Shown in pieces: positions 49,051 to 62,500 of a DNA stretch of 64,000 nt; positions within the stretch are counted from its first letter, which is position 1, and every line of letters begins with the position of its first letter. Position numbers and translations under genes: made by a program. The stretch is from Pristionchus mayeri (Eukaryota > Nematoda > Chromadorea > Rhabditida > Neodiplogasteridae). The notes beneath the pieces were generated by a model. It searched no databases and was not told the origin of the DNA. It saw only the letters and a program-made list of their open reading frames with translations. The DNA is taken from NCBI GenBank assembly GCA_036245805.1, contig BTRK01000002.1, positions 29,877,067-29,941,066 of the forward strand, in the 5' to 3' direction.

Positions 49051-49599
49051 GTTAGGAATCATATCTCTAATACATTGTGAACATGATTAAGCAAAAACCA
49101 GATTTTTAAATTCGTTTTCCGAAAAGTTATGAATGTCCAAAAAATGGTCATGCAAAAAAGTGATTTTTTCATGCCCTGAGGGCAAATTAAGAGATTTTGT
49201 TTTCATATTCTCAGGATTTACTTTACTCACGATACCGATCATTTTGATGGTTTGAACAGGTCTCTAGCTTGCCTAGAACCTGAGTTATAAATTTGCGACC
49301 CTGTTTTTGCTGCAAGGCTGCAGCAAATGTGCGACTCCGCAGCAACTTCTAAATTTTTTTCTGGGTAGGCCTCGGTCACATCTCCAACCTCAGAAAGTCC
49401 GGCGAGTTTGCAAAAATCTATGTAAGAATAATGGATGTTTTAAAAAGTGTTGTTCGATTGCGTCATCACTACGCAATCAAACGATGATGCAATTGATGGC
49501 GCAATGCATGCATCGTATTCCTCGATGGATTTGGTATATAGTACCACAACATCCAAATTGCGAAATAAGCTACAACAAAAGACATCAAAAATAAAAATC
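49051..49599. other. Region downstream of K8
   Basis: No kinase C-lobe motif found here on the minus strand, where K8 would continue. Confidence 0.4.
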
Positions 49600-52500
49600 G
49601 TCCACTCACTTTCTGGAGCGACTGTATGTATAAGAACATAGTGTTGGCATGGTAAATGACCGGGTCTAGATAATACTTTAAAATACGAATAACATTTACT
49701 GGCAAAGATGAGGATCGTTCCGAATTTTGTAATTTTCTCTAATTATCATATCTGCCTCATTCTGAAATCGTATTAATTGGTGCGTGTTTTTTTTTAATCT
49801 TAAATTATTTGTAAATTTTCCGACCTGCCACCCCTCGGGGGGTTGCTCTATCCAAGAGGTTCTGTACCCAACAATGCCTGGATGTTTCAACTTAGCCAGA
49901 GCTCGAACCTCTTTACGAGCCTTTTTAATCATTTCCTCACTGAAAATAATCGATGAGTTGCTGAATTCCACTATATTGTTCATAATTATTCACATAAATA
50001 TGTTGACATACTTGTTTTGCGCCGCAATTCTTTTCACAGCATATCGAGTTTCATCGCATTTATGGAGTGCATCGAATACGACGCGCCCATTCCTAGTACA
50101 CTTTCCACATCGTAGTTGTTCATGAAGCTGGAAATTAATATTTTTAAATTGTTATCAGATATAGCTTTGACAGCAATTCTCAATTAGGATATCCGATTTT
50201 TTGTAACGTAATCATAATTTTGTTTAATATCACTACGGAAAAAGAGAACAGGCGTCGAGGAGTACTCTCTTGAGTTGCGTAAGTCCAATAATTCGCGAGA
50301 TCTTTCAAATATATCCTTTATATTTGCGAGTTCCGCTTCTAGTCGGACGACTTCTCTCAATGAAATGATAGATAAACTTCGTGTCCGTGAAAGTATCCCA
50401 GCTTTTCGACCAGACAAATAAATAAATATGTTAACAAATCCATGTTCGCTTACGAGGCGTAACGATGATCTTGATAACGACGAGCGAACATGTTTAATTC
50501 CACTTTGGACATCGTCCTTCACAGCACTTATTCTACGTAAAAATCTTGCGATTGGGCTCGATTTCGTTGCAAGTTCGGGTTGGGAGAGATACATAGAGCT
50601 GCTTCCAGCATTTGCATAAATGGTTGGAAGATCAACAGATATTGGGCGACTTGGTTTTTTAGTGGTGTTGTGAACCTGAAATGCAGTTTTATGAGTGTGA
50701 TACGTTTTCTAAAATAATTTAATATTTCATCCGGAGCTTTCACGAGTGTTGAAGTGTTTTTCTTACATTCTCTTGTTCCGCATAGCATAAATGTGGTGTA
50801 GCTTTTTCATCTTCCTCAATTTCCGACTGCTCCTACAATTTTTCAACTAACAACAATGTAAATTTAGCTGTTCCAAATTTTCAATTGCACAAATATTTTT
50901 CTACGAATCACGAATTTCTAAACTCTGCTAAACGTACATTCTCGTTATGAATCTCTCTAGTTGAAAATGTTAGCGCAGAGTTTTCCCCAGAAGAAGCGGA
51001 CTGACACATCAATTAGTAACATTCAAATGGCCATAACATTTTTCACAGACGTGCTAGCCCTTCCCTTCCAACATGATAAATGCTTACATCGTCGAGATCT
51101 TAAAAATACTATATATTTATGGGGTTTGGAGAGAATTACTATTTATTCATTGGGGTTTGGATGAGCCGTTCAAAAATTGCAAAAACCGACCTCGCAGTTG
51201 AGGCGCGCCACAGGGAATGAGGGGTCAGAGATTCGGCTTCCTAAGATTGATTTTCGTGATCTACGTGAACAAGTACCCCTAGGGTCAAATTTTGAGCATA
51301 GGTTAGTTTTTCCTTGTACGGACACTACAGGGAGAATGTAAATACTATAAGATTTAATCTGTTTATTCGACAACTCACATTCGCGTGTTCGGAAGAGCAT
51401 GTTGTAATAGCTGCATCATCGTCCTGAGCTTTACAGTTTTCATTCAAATACACAATTTTATCGCTCAAATCTTTATACAATTTACATTATTTATATCATT
51501 TTTACCGCAAGTTGTTCAAACATAAACTTTGGTCAACGTACAACCTTATTCTGGAAATGGCTTTCTCGAGGTGAAAATGGTTGAGCTGATCCAACATCAA
51601 GATAATTTAACTACAACACCGTACTGCCAAGGGAAGAAGTTGACAACTTACAATTTCTTGTTCAGCATTGCATGTAATATCAGTGGTTTCATCTTCCTGA
51701 GCGTCAAAGAGTTCCTAGAATTGAGCAAGGTGAATAAAAAACCTACCATTTACAACACAATAATTCAATTTTGTTTCAAATGATTTCATCCCTATATTTT
51801 GGATACAGGGGTAAAATAAATTTCGCTTAACATAATCTGTCATTATTTTCCTTTTCGTTTTTTGTGAGGGGACGTATCTTTCTTATATTTACTTGTTTTT
51901 TTATTTTTTTTTCAATGCTTGCATCCAGCTCAGTTTCGGATTGTTCCTGAAATTTCCGATATGATTTTTTCTAGAATAAAGTGAGAGTATACATTTGCAT
52001 CATGCACTTGCTCAATGACAGCTGTCGTGATTGTGTTTGAGTCCAGCGCAATCGGAAGTTCCTTAAAACGAATATGATTGTTTCTCTTTCGTATATGTTA
52101 ATGAACAATATCATTGAATGTCGATGATGCTACTGAGGAAAGTGTGTCGTTCAGTTGGATTGCCGTCACCGAATTAAGAGATGAGCCGTGTGATGCGAAT
52201 TTCATTTAGCAATAGCGCTCCATTTAAAACGCCTGATATTGTCGAAGAAAGAGAGTCCATATTCGTGAGTTCATGAAAATTGTTCTTTCATGTCCGGTAA
52301 GGATACGATCTCAACACATCTCACCGATATCACGCATATTTCGAGGTTCTCGTGTATGATCAGAAGGTCCTCCCCACACAGCATGTACGTCATAGACTCA
52401 TCTTCCGCGTAAACACTCTGCATACAAATTGCTAAGAATGATATTTACGCCAAGCTCACGTGTGGTAAGGTAATTAGGTCCGGTAGAATGATGATTATCA

Positions 52501-53638
52501 GATTTTCGGAAGCTGTTGCTGTGGGAGTGACTGTTTCCGGATCTTTCGTCACAATGTACACACGATTTCTGAGTTAGTGGTTATTTTGATTTAGAGGGAT
52601 CGGTGTATCAGAGAATATCAGACTAACTTCCCGCAGAAATATTTTTGGGATCCACTTATTTTTGCGTGAAGCTTTATTCTACTTCCAGAAAAAGGCTCGA
52701 TGAAATTTCCGAATGGGCTGATAAAGTATGGTTGCTGAACAGCGAAATGGAGCTCACCAGCAGAGGCTATCTGAATTCGCGGAAATAACCGCACTTTCTT
52801 GAACAAACTTGCGTTACCTTTCCGATAGGGACGAGCGCCGGCTTGTTGTTATGCAATTCGCATGAGTGGAAAGAATATTTCTAAGAAATTTGTATATGAA
52901 CTAATGTTGAAAAAAAGATGTCACCAGCATAATATTGTCGTAGGAAAAGGACGGAATAGAAGTAGATATCACGCCTCTCACGAGAAATTCGAGCTGACAC
53001 ACGGAATGGGAAGAAAATGTGGAAATTGGTTCTGACCAGTTTTGAGCACCTTGAGGCATGCCTGACAGTCCTCCAAAGTAATATTTTGCATACCTTATTT
53101 TCACGCTCCCGGCATCAGGTCGGAAATCGGCACATCTTCCTTTCACGGCGAATATCTCATTTCTCGTGCAAGATAATCGAAATTTGCCCTCCGAGTGACC
53201 CCCACTCATTTTTCGAGCTCTATCGATCCTTGTAAACCATTTTCCATAAAAGTCAATTTTAACGGCGCTACATTCATAGTCGATTTTCTCGAAAATGTAG
53301 GAAAAGGTGCAGCTCAAAAATTAACAGCTCATGCAGCGCATCAAGAGCTGCTAATAACAATTTGAAAATAATATTATACACCAGCAAAACACTTTGCAAC
53401 ATTAACGAACAGTTACAAATGGAACGAGCAGAGGATAAAAATTTGGGAAAATGCTATGTGAGCCAAAAACGTCACTGATGCGCTTCATTGATTGCAAATA
53501 TGGCTTCGCATCACTCGTAAGCGCTTTAAGCACGGGGCCGCTGTTATCATACTGATTAGATACACAGAAATGACCATGTGCGCTTGAGGATGTTCGCACA
53601 CGAATAATTTTGAAATGCAGCTTAACAATTGTAACCAT
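49600..53638 (-). pseudogene. K8: K-family sensor kinase gene with broken kinase domain
   Basis: Minus-strand pieces in order: a beta-rich region (53,638-53,090), LHFAVQQPYF with IKLHAKISGSQKYFCGKL (about 52,760-52,620), VYIVTKDPETVTPT (about 52,560), VYAEDESMTYMLCGEDLL (about 52,420-52,350), a long linker, and a coiled coil with REVVRLEAELANIKDIF (about 50,370-50,300). Then comes the kinase start with YAVKRI (about 50,035), helix C with [15 protein letters not shown] (about 49,920-49,880) and MFLYIQ (about 49,640). The glycine loop is damaged: G-M-G joins V-V-F out of frame near 50,080-50,090. HRD and later motifs are absent. Divergent neighbour of K9. Confidence 0.6.
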
Positions 53639-53732
53639 TTGTAATTATCATCTGAACGTGAAGGTTATCAATCCAAACAATTGATTGTGTTTATGTTTCC
53701 AGTAATCAACTTTATGAAAGTGCAGTATCCAT

Positions 53733-53782
53733 TCCATTGTTGAACAATCTAATGAATTTATATTAGATTGTTCAACAATGGA
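53733..53782. repeat. Perfect 21-bp hairpin with 8-nt loop
   Basis: 53,733-53,753 and 53,762-53,782 are exact inverted copies around GAATTTAT. It lies in an open minus-strand frame upstream of K8. Confidence 0.9.
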
Positions 53783-54070
53783 TTTGGGGCAATCGAGGAA
53801 CTCACGGGTTGTTATGGTATTGGGCACATCTCTGCCCAATAACGCGTTATCTATTGCGGGAATGCGCAGTTTCAAAAGCGAAAACGGATACACGGAGGGT
53901 ATGACTAATCCTAGTACCACTTATACATTTATGTGAACGCAAGAATAATGATAACGAAGACATTCCACTCGTTTACCGAGACCTATTCCGTCCAAATTGT
54001 GTCTCATGTCGAAGTGATACGGTGGAACGAAAATTGTTGAGAATGCATCATCATTTGGTGCTCTTTAGTT

Positions 54071-54325
54071 TTACGGCATCAAATGTGCTACTTTTGTTAT
54101 AATTGCACAATCAAAATCTGGTACATGTAAGCTTGCTACCACTATTCTCGCATTAGTCCCGGTCGATTTGGTTTGTGTCACTATCGATAGTTTTCCCGGA
54201 TTGTTGAGAGGTACTATGATAACGGTGTTATTGGGCTTTATCGCGCGGCATCGCTTCACAAGGGGAAGCCGCATTTCGTGACATGATTCGCGCACTCGTT
54301 CCCCCACCTTTCCGTTGATTGACAT
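54071..54325 (-). CDS. Uncertain open frame between K8 and K9
   Basis: An open frame of 84 codons starting only 34 bp from the K9 start on the other strand. It could be a 5' exon of K8 or chance. No motif recognised and no convincing splice connection to K8. Confidence 0.2.
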   Translation of the reverse strand: MSINGKVGERVRESCHEMRLPLVKRCRAIKPNNTVIIVPLNNPGKLSIVTQTKSTGTNARIVVASLHVPDFDCAIITKVAHLMP

Positions 54326-54359
54326 TCCTGAATTTTAAGTGATTTTTTTAAGATTGATA

Positions 54360-57300
54360 ATGTCCCTGATTTCAACAATTTTGGAAAAATTTCGAAAATC
54401 AAATCAGGATTCTTCCGGCGACTCGGCAGAAATCTCGGAAGTAGACATAAGAGAATGGGAAGTGAGTTATTTTTTTCGTAAGTTAGCACTAGAATCTGTT
54501 AAAATTCGGACATTTCAGCTCCTTCGTTCAAAACCAACATGTTCGCTCCAATTGAAGTTTGGAAGAAACACGTGCTACTACCAGCTGATGAACGGTTTGT
54601 ACTTTGTCCCTGCGTATTTCAAAAATATGTTTAGGTTCCTCGATGTTTCGATCTTCCGGTTCAATTTACGCTGGATGTGAGAATTTCATTATCGAAACTA
54701 TCCTCATTATTGAGTGAAATTCCAATTGATTTCAGGGCACGAATGTGACTTGTCGAGCGTCCAAAACGCCCTGGTTCTCGCTGGGGAACTCTACAACATT
54801 CTATATTTCTACTCCCTTTCTAGCAACGGTAACAATAATGTAGGTAATTAATCATTGTTAAACGTTCAAAGTGCTTTCGCAGGAATACACCTTCTACAAC
54901 TGTAGTTACTCTCCTGAGAAGGAGCTGTTATTCGGCAAGATCAGGGATTTCACGCCATCAACCCATCAACCGCTTCACTTCGCTGTCCAACAACCATACT
55001 ACCTAGTGGACGAGATCTACCTGAGCGGTTCGAGTATCAGATCGTTCACCGGGGAAGCGATCGAACTTCGCGCCAAAATTGATCCCTCACAAGCCTTCTT
55101 CTGCCGGAGGTTGGTCAATTGAGGAGAAATTCTTATCGAAATGGTATCATCAGGAACATTGTTTACATAGTGTCAAAAGAAGAGGATTCGCGACTTGAGA
55201 ACCCGATAGCGATCCCATCCGATAATGTAACATTTATCGGCTTGCCAGAATCTATACCATTGCCACACGTGAGTAAGTTTTAAGATATTTCAAAATTGTA
55301 TTGTTTACATTTGTCACGTAATTTCGCACATTCTTACGTTGATAAGCTGCATTCGTGAGGGTACGGAATGAACAGAGACTTAGTCCACTGAAATATTCTT
55401 AGAACGTCTACGTTGAAGACCCTCAGCATGTCTACATGCTGTGCGGCAATTTCCTACTGGTCATCAATACGAAATTGGATATAAAAACGATCGATCTTGG
55501 GTATTTTTCTTTCATTGCTTCAAAAGTCTACATTTCTAAGTGTTTGCAGATTCTGTGGCAGCTCCCAATCCACGATTGCTGGATTGACTAATGATCTACT
55601 TCTAATTAACTCGCAAGATATGTTACTCAATATGAAGAGGGAGGATGTGGATGCATTTGGAGATGAATTCAGTCCGGAAGACGAACATAAACAGAATAAT
55701 CTGACCGAAAACCGGGACGATAGTTCGATCGATGACAGTGCAAGAACTTCGATCGACACTGGCTACTCTTCGGAATCGGTCCGTTCAACGCTGGATGGAA
55801 TTCCTCCCGAACCTGTACGGAACATTTTATATCAGATATTTCAAAAATCAATCGTATAGCAAATAATACACATTTTACTTTTTTAGGAGTGCGAATCGAT
55901 AATTTTATTGAAGAATGAAGACGTACTCTTTGTTCAGTCAAGGAATACTATCGACGTACTTGAAATGATTTCTAAACCAGAACAATGTAATTCATTTCAG
56001 CGTCCAAAAGTAGTTGTGCTACCTCAACTCGTAGATCAAAACAATCAGTTGAACGAGGAAAACGCGCGCTTGCGAAGGATGATTACTCATCTACACACGG
56101 TTCGCAGTTTCCGCATTCGCGTAAACAATTTTCTTTTTAGAGTCCGCCCAACAATCTTCCTGATAATTTTTACTCGAAGTAGGTATCAGTGATCTATCTT
56201 TGACTAACACCAAATTTAGATTTGCCAACGAGTTTAAAGTTGATGATATTCTCGGCTATGGAGCTTTCGGAATTGTTTTCGAAGCACATAACGTCTTCGA
56301 TCATCGTAAATATGCATTCAAGAGGATTTCTGTGGAGCCAAAGTATTCAGTTGTCAACATTTCGCAAACAATACAAATTTTAGTGAGAAACAAATTGAAC
56401 GAGCACTCCGCGAATTTGAAACAATGTCTCCGTTAGATCATCCTGGCATCGTAAAATGCAGTGGCGCGTGGGTGGAGAATCCGCCCATGGAGTGGCAAGT
56501 GGGGATTATTTACATAGATGTGAATACTTTCACAAACTGTCATTTGTTTTCTCATATAAATGCAATTTGCATTTAGATGATGTCCGATATTGCAACTTCG
56601 GCACGTTTTCCTTCGTCCGGAATGACTGTAATTGTTTTTCGTATTATTGCCAATAAGATCCTGCTTACGGGGACACTACCAGTTATTAACGTTGTTAACT
56701 TTTGAACAATAACTATTTCAGGTGCAGCACAGCTTCAAAAAGACAACACTTATCTACATTCAAATGGAGGTGAGCCTAGTTAGATTGATTGCATTTGGCG
56801 TATGCATTCAATTGGATCAATATTTTTATAAGTGAAAACGCTTTTTTAGCTGTGTATTTTTAACTCACTGGGGGAGTGGCTCAAGCACCAGGATGACGCG
56901 CCTCGTGAGATTCCACGAATGGTATCGTGGTTCAAGCAGATGGTGGAGGCAGTAGCGTACATTCACGAGAAGGGCCTCATTCATCGCAATCTGAAGGTGC
57001 GTATTTGTCAATTTGCCCCCTCTCTTTCTCCCGTGTTACCGAGTAGCGAAATCATAATGTCTAGTGTGCACCTCGTACTACACTGCAGCCCAGCAACATC
57101 CTCTTCACTGATGTGGATCACCTCAAGATCTGCGATCTCGGCCTTGCAACCGGACTTGTGCTAAAGAACGGGGACGAGGTACGGCATATATTTATTGTTG
57201 ACTTTCGACCTACATCCCGACAAAGTCTATCCCCAGTCGTCAAGGCACGCGCATAAAAAGCTACATATTTCAAAACGTTTCTTCACTCGGACCCAAACAT

Positions 57301-57837
57301 GAATGACATTAATTGAATTAAGGTGTCCAATACGTACACCAACTGCGGGACTCCACTCTATATGGCACCCGAACAGGTATTTTGTCTAGTATGAAATGAT
57401 ATGGATAACTATACCACCTACAGGGTCATTGGAAGTACACCTCCAAAGTCGATGTGTTTACTCTCGGACTCATACTCGTCGAGCTATGTATTCCCATGAA
57501 TGCAGCAGTTCGTAAGCAGGTATTCCTGTGTCAAAACACGCATTTCTCACCATTGTCACGATTATTTATGTTAAACCATTTTCACATAAAATCAATAGTT
57601 TTCGACTAAATTATGCGTATGTATTTTGTTTCAGGTTTTCACTGACTATCGAGACGGAAAAGAAAATTATATTTTATTAGATCAACCGAAAACGGTGAGG
57701 ATTTGCTTTTCTATTGCAATTATACCATAATCGGCAGCTGAAATTTGCAAATTTATTAGGCGGAATTCGTCGCATTATTGACTGCCGACTTGTCGAGAAA
57801 TCCTTACTCATCCGTTCTTAGCGTAGGCTCTTTCTAG
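54360..57837 (+). CDS. K9: sensor plus PERK/PEK-like pseudokinase, reading frame intact
   Basis: Nineteen GT-AG exons give 697 codons: 54360-54461, 54519-54594, 54635-54676, 54736-54839, 54883-55109, 55154-55268, 55403-55500, 55550-55814, 55887-56099, 56141-56178, 56220-56342, 56384-56498, 56722-56769, 56850-56996, 57089-57178, 57323-57376, 57424-57519, 57635-57694, 57760-57837. Exons 4-9 form a beta-rich region (LHFAVQQPYY, VYIVSKEE, VYMLCGNFLLVI, DLLLINSQDMLL, ESIILLKNEDVLFV) resembling a propeller-type sensor, with an acidic Ser-rich linker (DTGYSSES) and a short coiled coil (NEENARLRRM). Kinase: GYGAFGIVFEA, YAFKRI, IYIQME, HRNLK (Asn at 56,988-56,990 replaces the catalytic Asp), CDLG, YMAPEQ, FTLGLIL. 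No signal peptide or membrane helix seen. Likely a pseudokinase, shorter than PERK. Confidence 0.8.
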
Positions 57838-57849
57838 TTTTTTATCAAC

Positions 57850-59720
57850 TTAAAACGCGTTCTCCGTAAGAACGCAGTGAACGGGTGAGATAGTGGCACA
57901 ACTCCGCCAAAATGGTCTCCCAATGCTTAAACTTTCAGAATATGACTACTAGGGACAACTAATCTTTCAAACGGGAGTATAAGCCAAAATATCGATTTTG
58001 ACCTACAAAAATCGATAATTTCAAATTTTAGATTTCGACCTCGTGTTATACGTCATTCGAAAGAGCGTGAAAAGTTATGTAAGAATCTATGTTTTTGTCA
58101 AAAATAAGCTATCCTGAAGCGAGAAATCGATCACAATGTGCAATTTTTCGCCCATTTGCACATACATAGCCGTAACTACCCCTCTTAAAGTCACCAGCAC
58201 CCTCCAGTTCCGACGTATGTTGTGCCAAATTTATCGAAGAATACAAATAACTTTTGAAATCGCCATATTTTCAGTGACGAAGAACTGAAAATATCGCTTG
58301 AATAGACAGCTTCCATCGATTTTTCAAGGTTTAGATCAATTGATCTTCACTGTTTACTAATGATACACATCCAAATCGTCAAAATGATTCATACACAGTC
58401 TTGTAGAACATATATCAGAAGTTTCCACAGCGTTACAAATGCAATTTCATGTTTCAAAAAACACGCTTTTCACCGCTGAAATCGTAAATTTCCCTGCTGC
58501 TAACTCACCATTTCTAAAGTATTGCACGTGTTAGCTGCGCAAATTATATAGTATGGACAGCCATGAATATAAATCGGTAGCAAAGACCTCCAACAAGGAT
58601 TCGACGTCCCGATTGTTGATGCTCAAATATAGAGGATCGATTGCTTTCGAAATGTAAACACCGTTTTTGAGTTATATTATGTCAATTTTAATGAATCATA
58701 TGTTTAGTATTGTTTCTAATTCATATTAACCACAAATTAACGAAGAAATATCAGATTTCGAGATTTTACAAAAATCGAAATTTTCATATTTCGAAAAATT
58801 CGAAATTTCAGAATGATAATGATGCTTTTCACGTTGAATTCTAATTCTTCTGAATAGGAAAACAATGTCCAAACATATAACTCATTAAAATTGGCACAAT
58901 CTAACTCAAAAACGGTTTGTTTACATTTCCCAAGCAATCGATCTTCCATATTTGAGCATCAACAATCGGGGCGTAGAATCTTTGTTGGAGGTCTTTGCTA
59001 CCGATTCACATTCATGGCTGTCCATACTATACGATTTGCGCAGCCAACACGTGCAATACTTTAGAAATGGTGAGTTAGCAGCAGGGAAATTTATGATTTC
59101 AGTGCTGAAAAGCGTGATTTTTGAAACATGAAATTGCATTTGTAACGCTGTGGAAACTACTGATATATGTTCTACAAGACCGCGCATGAATCATTTTGAC
59201 GATTTGGATGTGCATCATTAGTAAACAGTGAAGATCAATTGGTCAAAACCTTGAAAAATCGATGGATGCTGTCTTTTCAAGTGATATGTTCAGTTCGTCA
59301 CTGAAAATATGGCGATTTCAAAAGTTATTTGTATTCTACGATAAATTTGGCACAACATACTTCGGAACTGGAGGGTGCTGGTGACTTTAAGAGGGGTAGT
59401 TACTGCTATGTATGTGCAAATTGGCGAAATATTGCACATTGTGATCGATTTCTTCAGAGCTTCAGGATAGCTTATTTTTGACAAAAACATAGATTCTTTC
59501 ATAACTTTTCACGATCTTTCGAATGACGTATAACACGAGGTCGAAATCTAAAATTTGAAATTATGGATTTTTGTAGGTCAAAATCGATATTTTGGCTTCT
59601 ACTCCCCTTTGAAAGATTAGTTGTCCCTAGTGGTCATATTCTGAAAGTTTGAGCATTGGGAGACCATTTTGGCGGAGTTGTGCCATATCCACTGAATTCT
59701 TACAAAGAACGCGTTTTAAT
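57850..59720. mobile_element. Large fold-back element, arms about 860 bp
   Basis: 57,855-58,715 and about 58,855-59,717 are inverted copies (coordinates sum to about 117,572), roughly 90% alike by eye, around a loop of about 140 bp. No transposase seen. It fills the gap between K9 and K10. Confidence 0.88.
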
Positions 59721-60860
59721 TATCACGAATTCTCTAAATAATGGTGCTAGTTACCAATTATGCGTTTTGAATGATATTCATATTGAAGATTTTTCTTCAT
59801 ATTGTGTATTCGCTTTCATACCCATCTATAATTTGATAGGCTTGTACTGGATAAATTGAAAAGAGAATAATAAAGGAAGAAAACACCTTGTGGAACTTTT
59901 TATCACGTCTGCATAATAACTATCCATACTATGTTTATTAACCTAGTCATACATTCCGTTAGTCCAGAAAAGGATGATCGAGAATTTCACTGCACGATGG
60001 TCGATTCTTCGGGTCCACTTGCGTAAGCAAAGCGATGAATTCAACCTAAGCATCTTTAATTCGTTCTCGGTTTGTTTCTCAAACCGTTGTCTCGTCTTTG
60101 ATCAACTTGCACTGTACACCGCGCCGATAGTTGTCGAAAATCTGTTATATGCTATGATTACACACTTCCATGTAGGTAAATAATGATAAAACAATAGGCC
60201 ACCTCTGATCGCTGAGTTTCCGTCATGACTAAGCACAGCTCCGCAAGGATCAGACCAAGTGTGAATACATCGGATTTAGAGCTGTACCGGAAAGCCTGAA
60301 AATGTGGTCTTTTCATAATTGTTTCATCTTTTAGCCATATTTTTTCTGAAACTTACTTGCTCCGGGCTCATGTACAACGTTGTTCCGCCCCACGTTCCTG
60401 TGATGCCCGTGTCCACTCCATCATCGAATTTGCGCTCTCGCGCAATGCCGAGATCGCATATTTTCAGAAGATTTGCTTCCATAAGCACGTTGTTGGGCTA
60501 AAATATATTTAAGATTTACTTCGTTTATCTTTAATTGTAGCACCTTTAGATCTCTATGTATGAGATTGTTGTTGTGGATGTACTCGAGAGCGCACACAAT
60601 TTGCTTGAACCACGATTTCATTCGTGGAAGCTTTCTGTCTGATGTTCCTTGATGATCATGCAGCCATTCCGCTAAAGATAGTCTGGCCAACTAAACATTA
60701 TAACATTTCTTAGTTGATATTTATATCTGAATCAACCTGCATTTGAATGTAGATGAACGCATATCCATCGTTGAATTTTCCCTGAATAGGTAGATTTAAA
60801 ATATGCGAGCGATTTTCATACTCACAATGAACCGTTTTGATGATTCCAACTTTTGTAGTA

Positions 60861-62125
60861 TTAGGTTGTAACATAAGTTTTGTCGCATTTCGGAGGTTCA
60901 CAATATTTCCATGAAGGATACTTCTCAAACATTATCAATGCCTGACCTCCTAGTATATGTTTGGGGTGTTCATGCACATTCAAACCATAGGGTAGAGCTG
61001 AACTGCGCACGCTGGCTATGCGAAAAATATTAATATGAACTGATTTAAATTTGGTGCAGATTTTATTAATTCGTTTGATCGGGTGCTAGTTCGCAGAGAT
61101 GAATAATGAACCAAACTTCTACAGCATGGTGATATACCCCGTCAATGCTCTTTCAAAATATACGCCAGATATGGTGCTATGTTGAGCGGAACCAAAGATA
61201 TACTTCACTGAGTGTAAGGTTAGCCGCTGATTCGTAGCCAACTTGACCAACTCTTCTGAATCCAGAATTGCAACAACAGTGACTAACATAAGTGCGTTCA
61301 ATTACCACTCATGGAGGTATAATTTATCATTAAACAAGTGAGAGAAAGAACACTCCACTTGTGGGAAATTTGAATTTTTATTAATTCAATTCGCGCACAA
61401 TTTTATCAAAATTTGCAAGTTTAGGTGTTTCGAATTAAAGATTGTCATTCAAAAGCTATTTATTTCCAAACTTATCCCAAGTAGATACTAGTAAGGGAAG
61501 GGTTTATGGTTCGGATGGACACAACAAATCAGATATTGAACATGTGTGCGAGGTAGGAATATGAACAAAGTGCCGATTTCAGCAGTTTAATTTACATACC
61601 ATCGTTCTGAATGGAGCCACTTATCTCAACAGAACCCAATCTACCCCAAACTTTGTCTGCACACTGACGACTTTGGGTGAACTATATTCCACCACTATTT
61701 GGATCTGTATATCTACTGAGAAGAAAATTCGGCTTGCGAAAGTTTTCGCGACCGTCACCAACCATCCACATTATACAAACTCGTCTACATTTCTAGAACG
61801 ATTTTCGTTTGTCATTATCCGTGAGTGGTTCAAAATTATGCACATATGTAGTACTTTACGCAAATCACACAAAATCGGCATAATTTATCCTTTTCAAGAA
61901 GAGCTGATGCGTGAAAATGATTTCTAATCCTTATCCCAGTACAACTTTGTCTGACTAATGTGCCTCCTCAACTGCCTTGACAGGACTGAAGTAAAGCGCG
62001 TAAGAAAGAGTACGAAGGCCCTCACTGATGATGAATAACGAAATTGAGATTAAATTAATTCGAAGAATTTCTGAGGTTAAAATCCATAAGAGATTGGACG
62101 CGACAAAACTTATGTTACAACCTGA
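60861..62125. mobile_element. Mariner-like non-autonomous element, 1,265 bp, copy 2
   Basis: Same ends and length as 37,449-38,713. TA target duplication at 60,859-60,860 and 62,126-62,127. Inserted in a coding exon of K10, splitting a Leu codon of the LLQKL segment. Confidence 0.92.
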
Positions 62126-62359
62126 TAGTTCGTGATCAGCATCAAACTGAAAATATTATATTTTCAAGAAGAAACATCATAATAATGCATACTCACTTGC
62201 CAACCCTTGGGCGGTATTTCTACCCATGTGCTATTGTAGCCGATGATGTTGGGATGATTTAATTTTGCCATCGCTTTCACTTCATTGAGCGCGGATTTTG
62301 CATCTCTGAATGAGAAACAGTTCAACGTAGACAAATAATATTTCGTAACAGTCATGAAT

Positions 62360-62500
62360 GAGATGGGTACTAGGTCGGATGATCACCGTTGAATGATAAC
62401 CAAAAATGAACCCTTCTGTAGAACTATCACATAATCATTTTTCACACTAGGAACCTACTGTATCATCCGACGGTAACCATCCGACCTAATGCCAGGTGAT
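62360..62500. repeat. Inverted-repeat stretch in K10 intron
   Basis: TAGGTCGGATGATC near 62,372 and GGTAACCATCCGACCTA near 62,473 pair imperfectly. Probably a small MITE in the intron between the loop exon and the helix-C exon. Confidence 0.5.
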
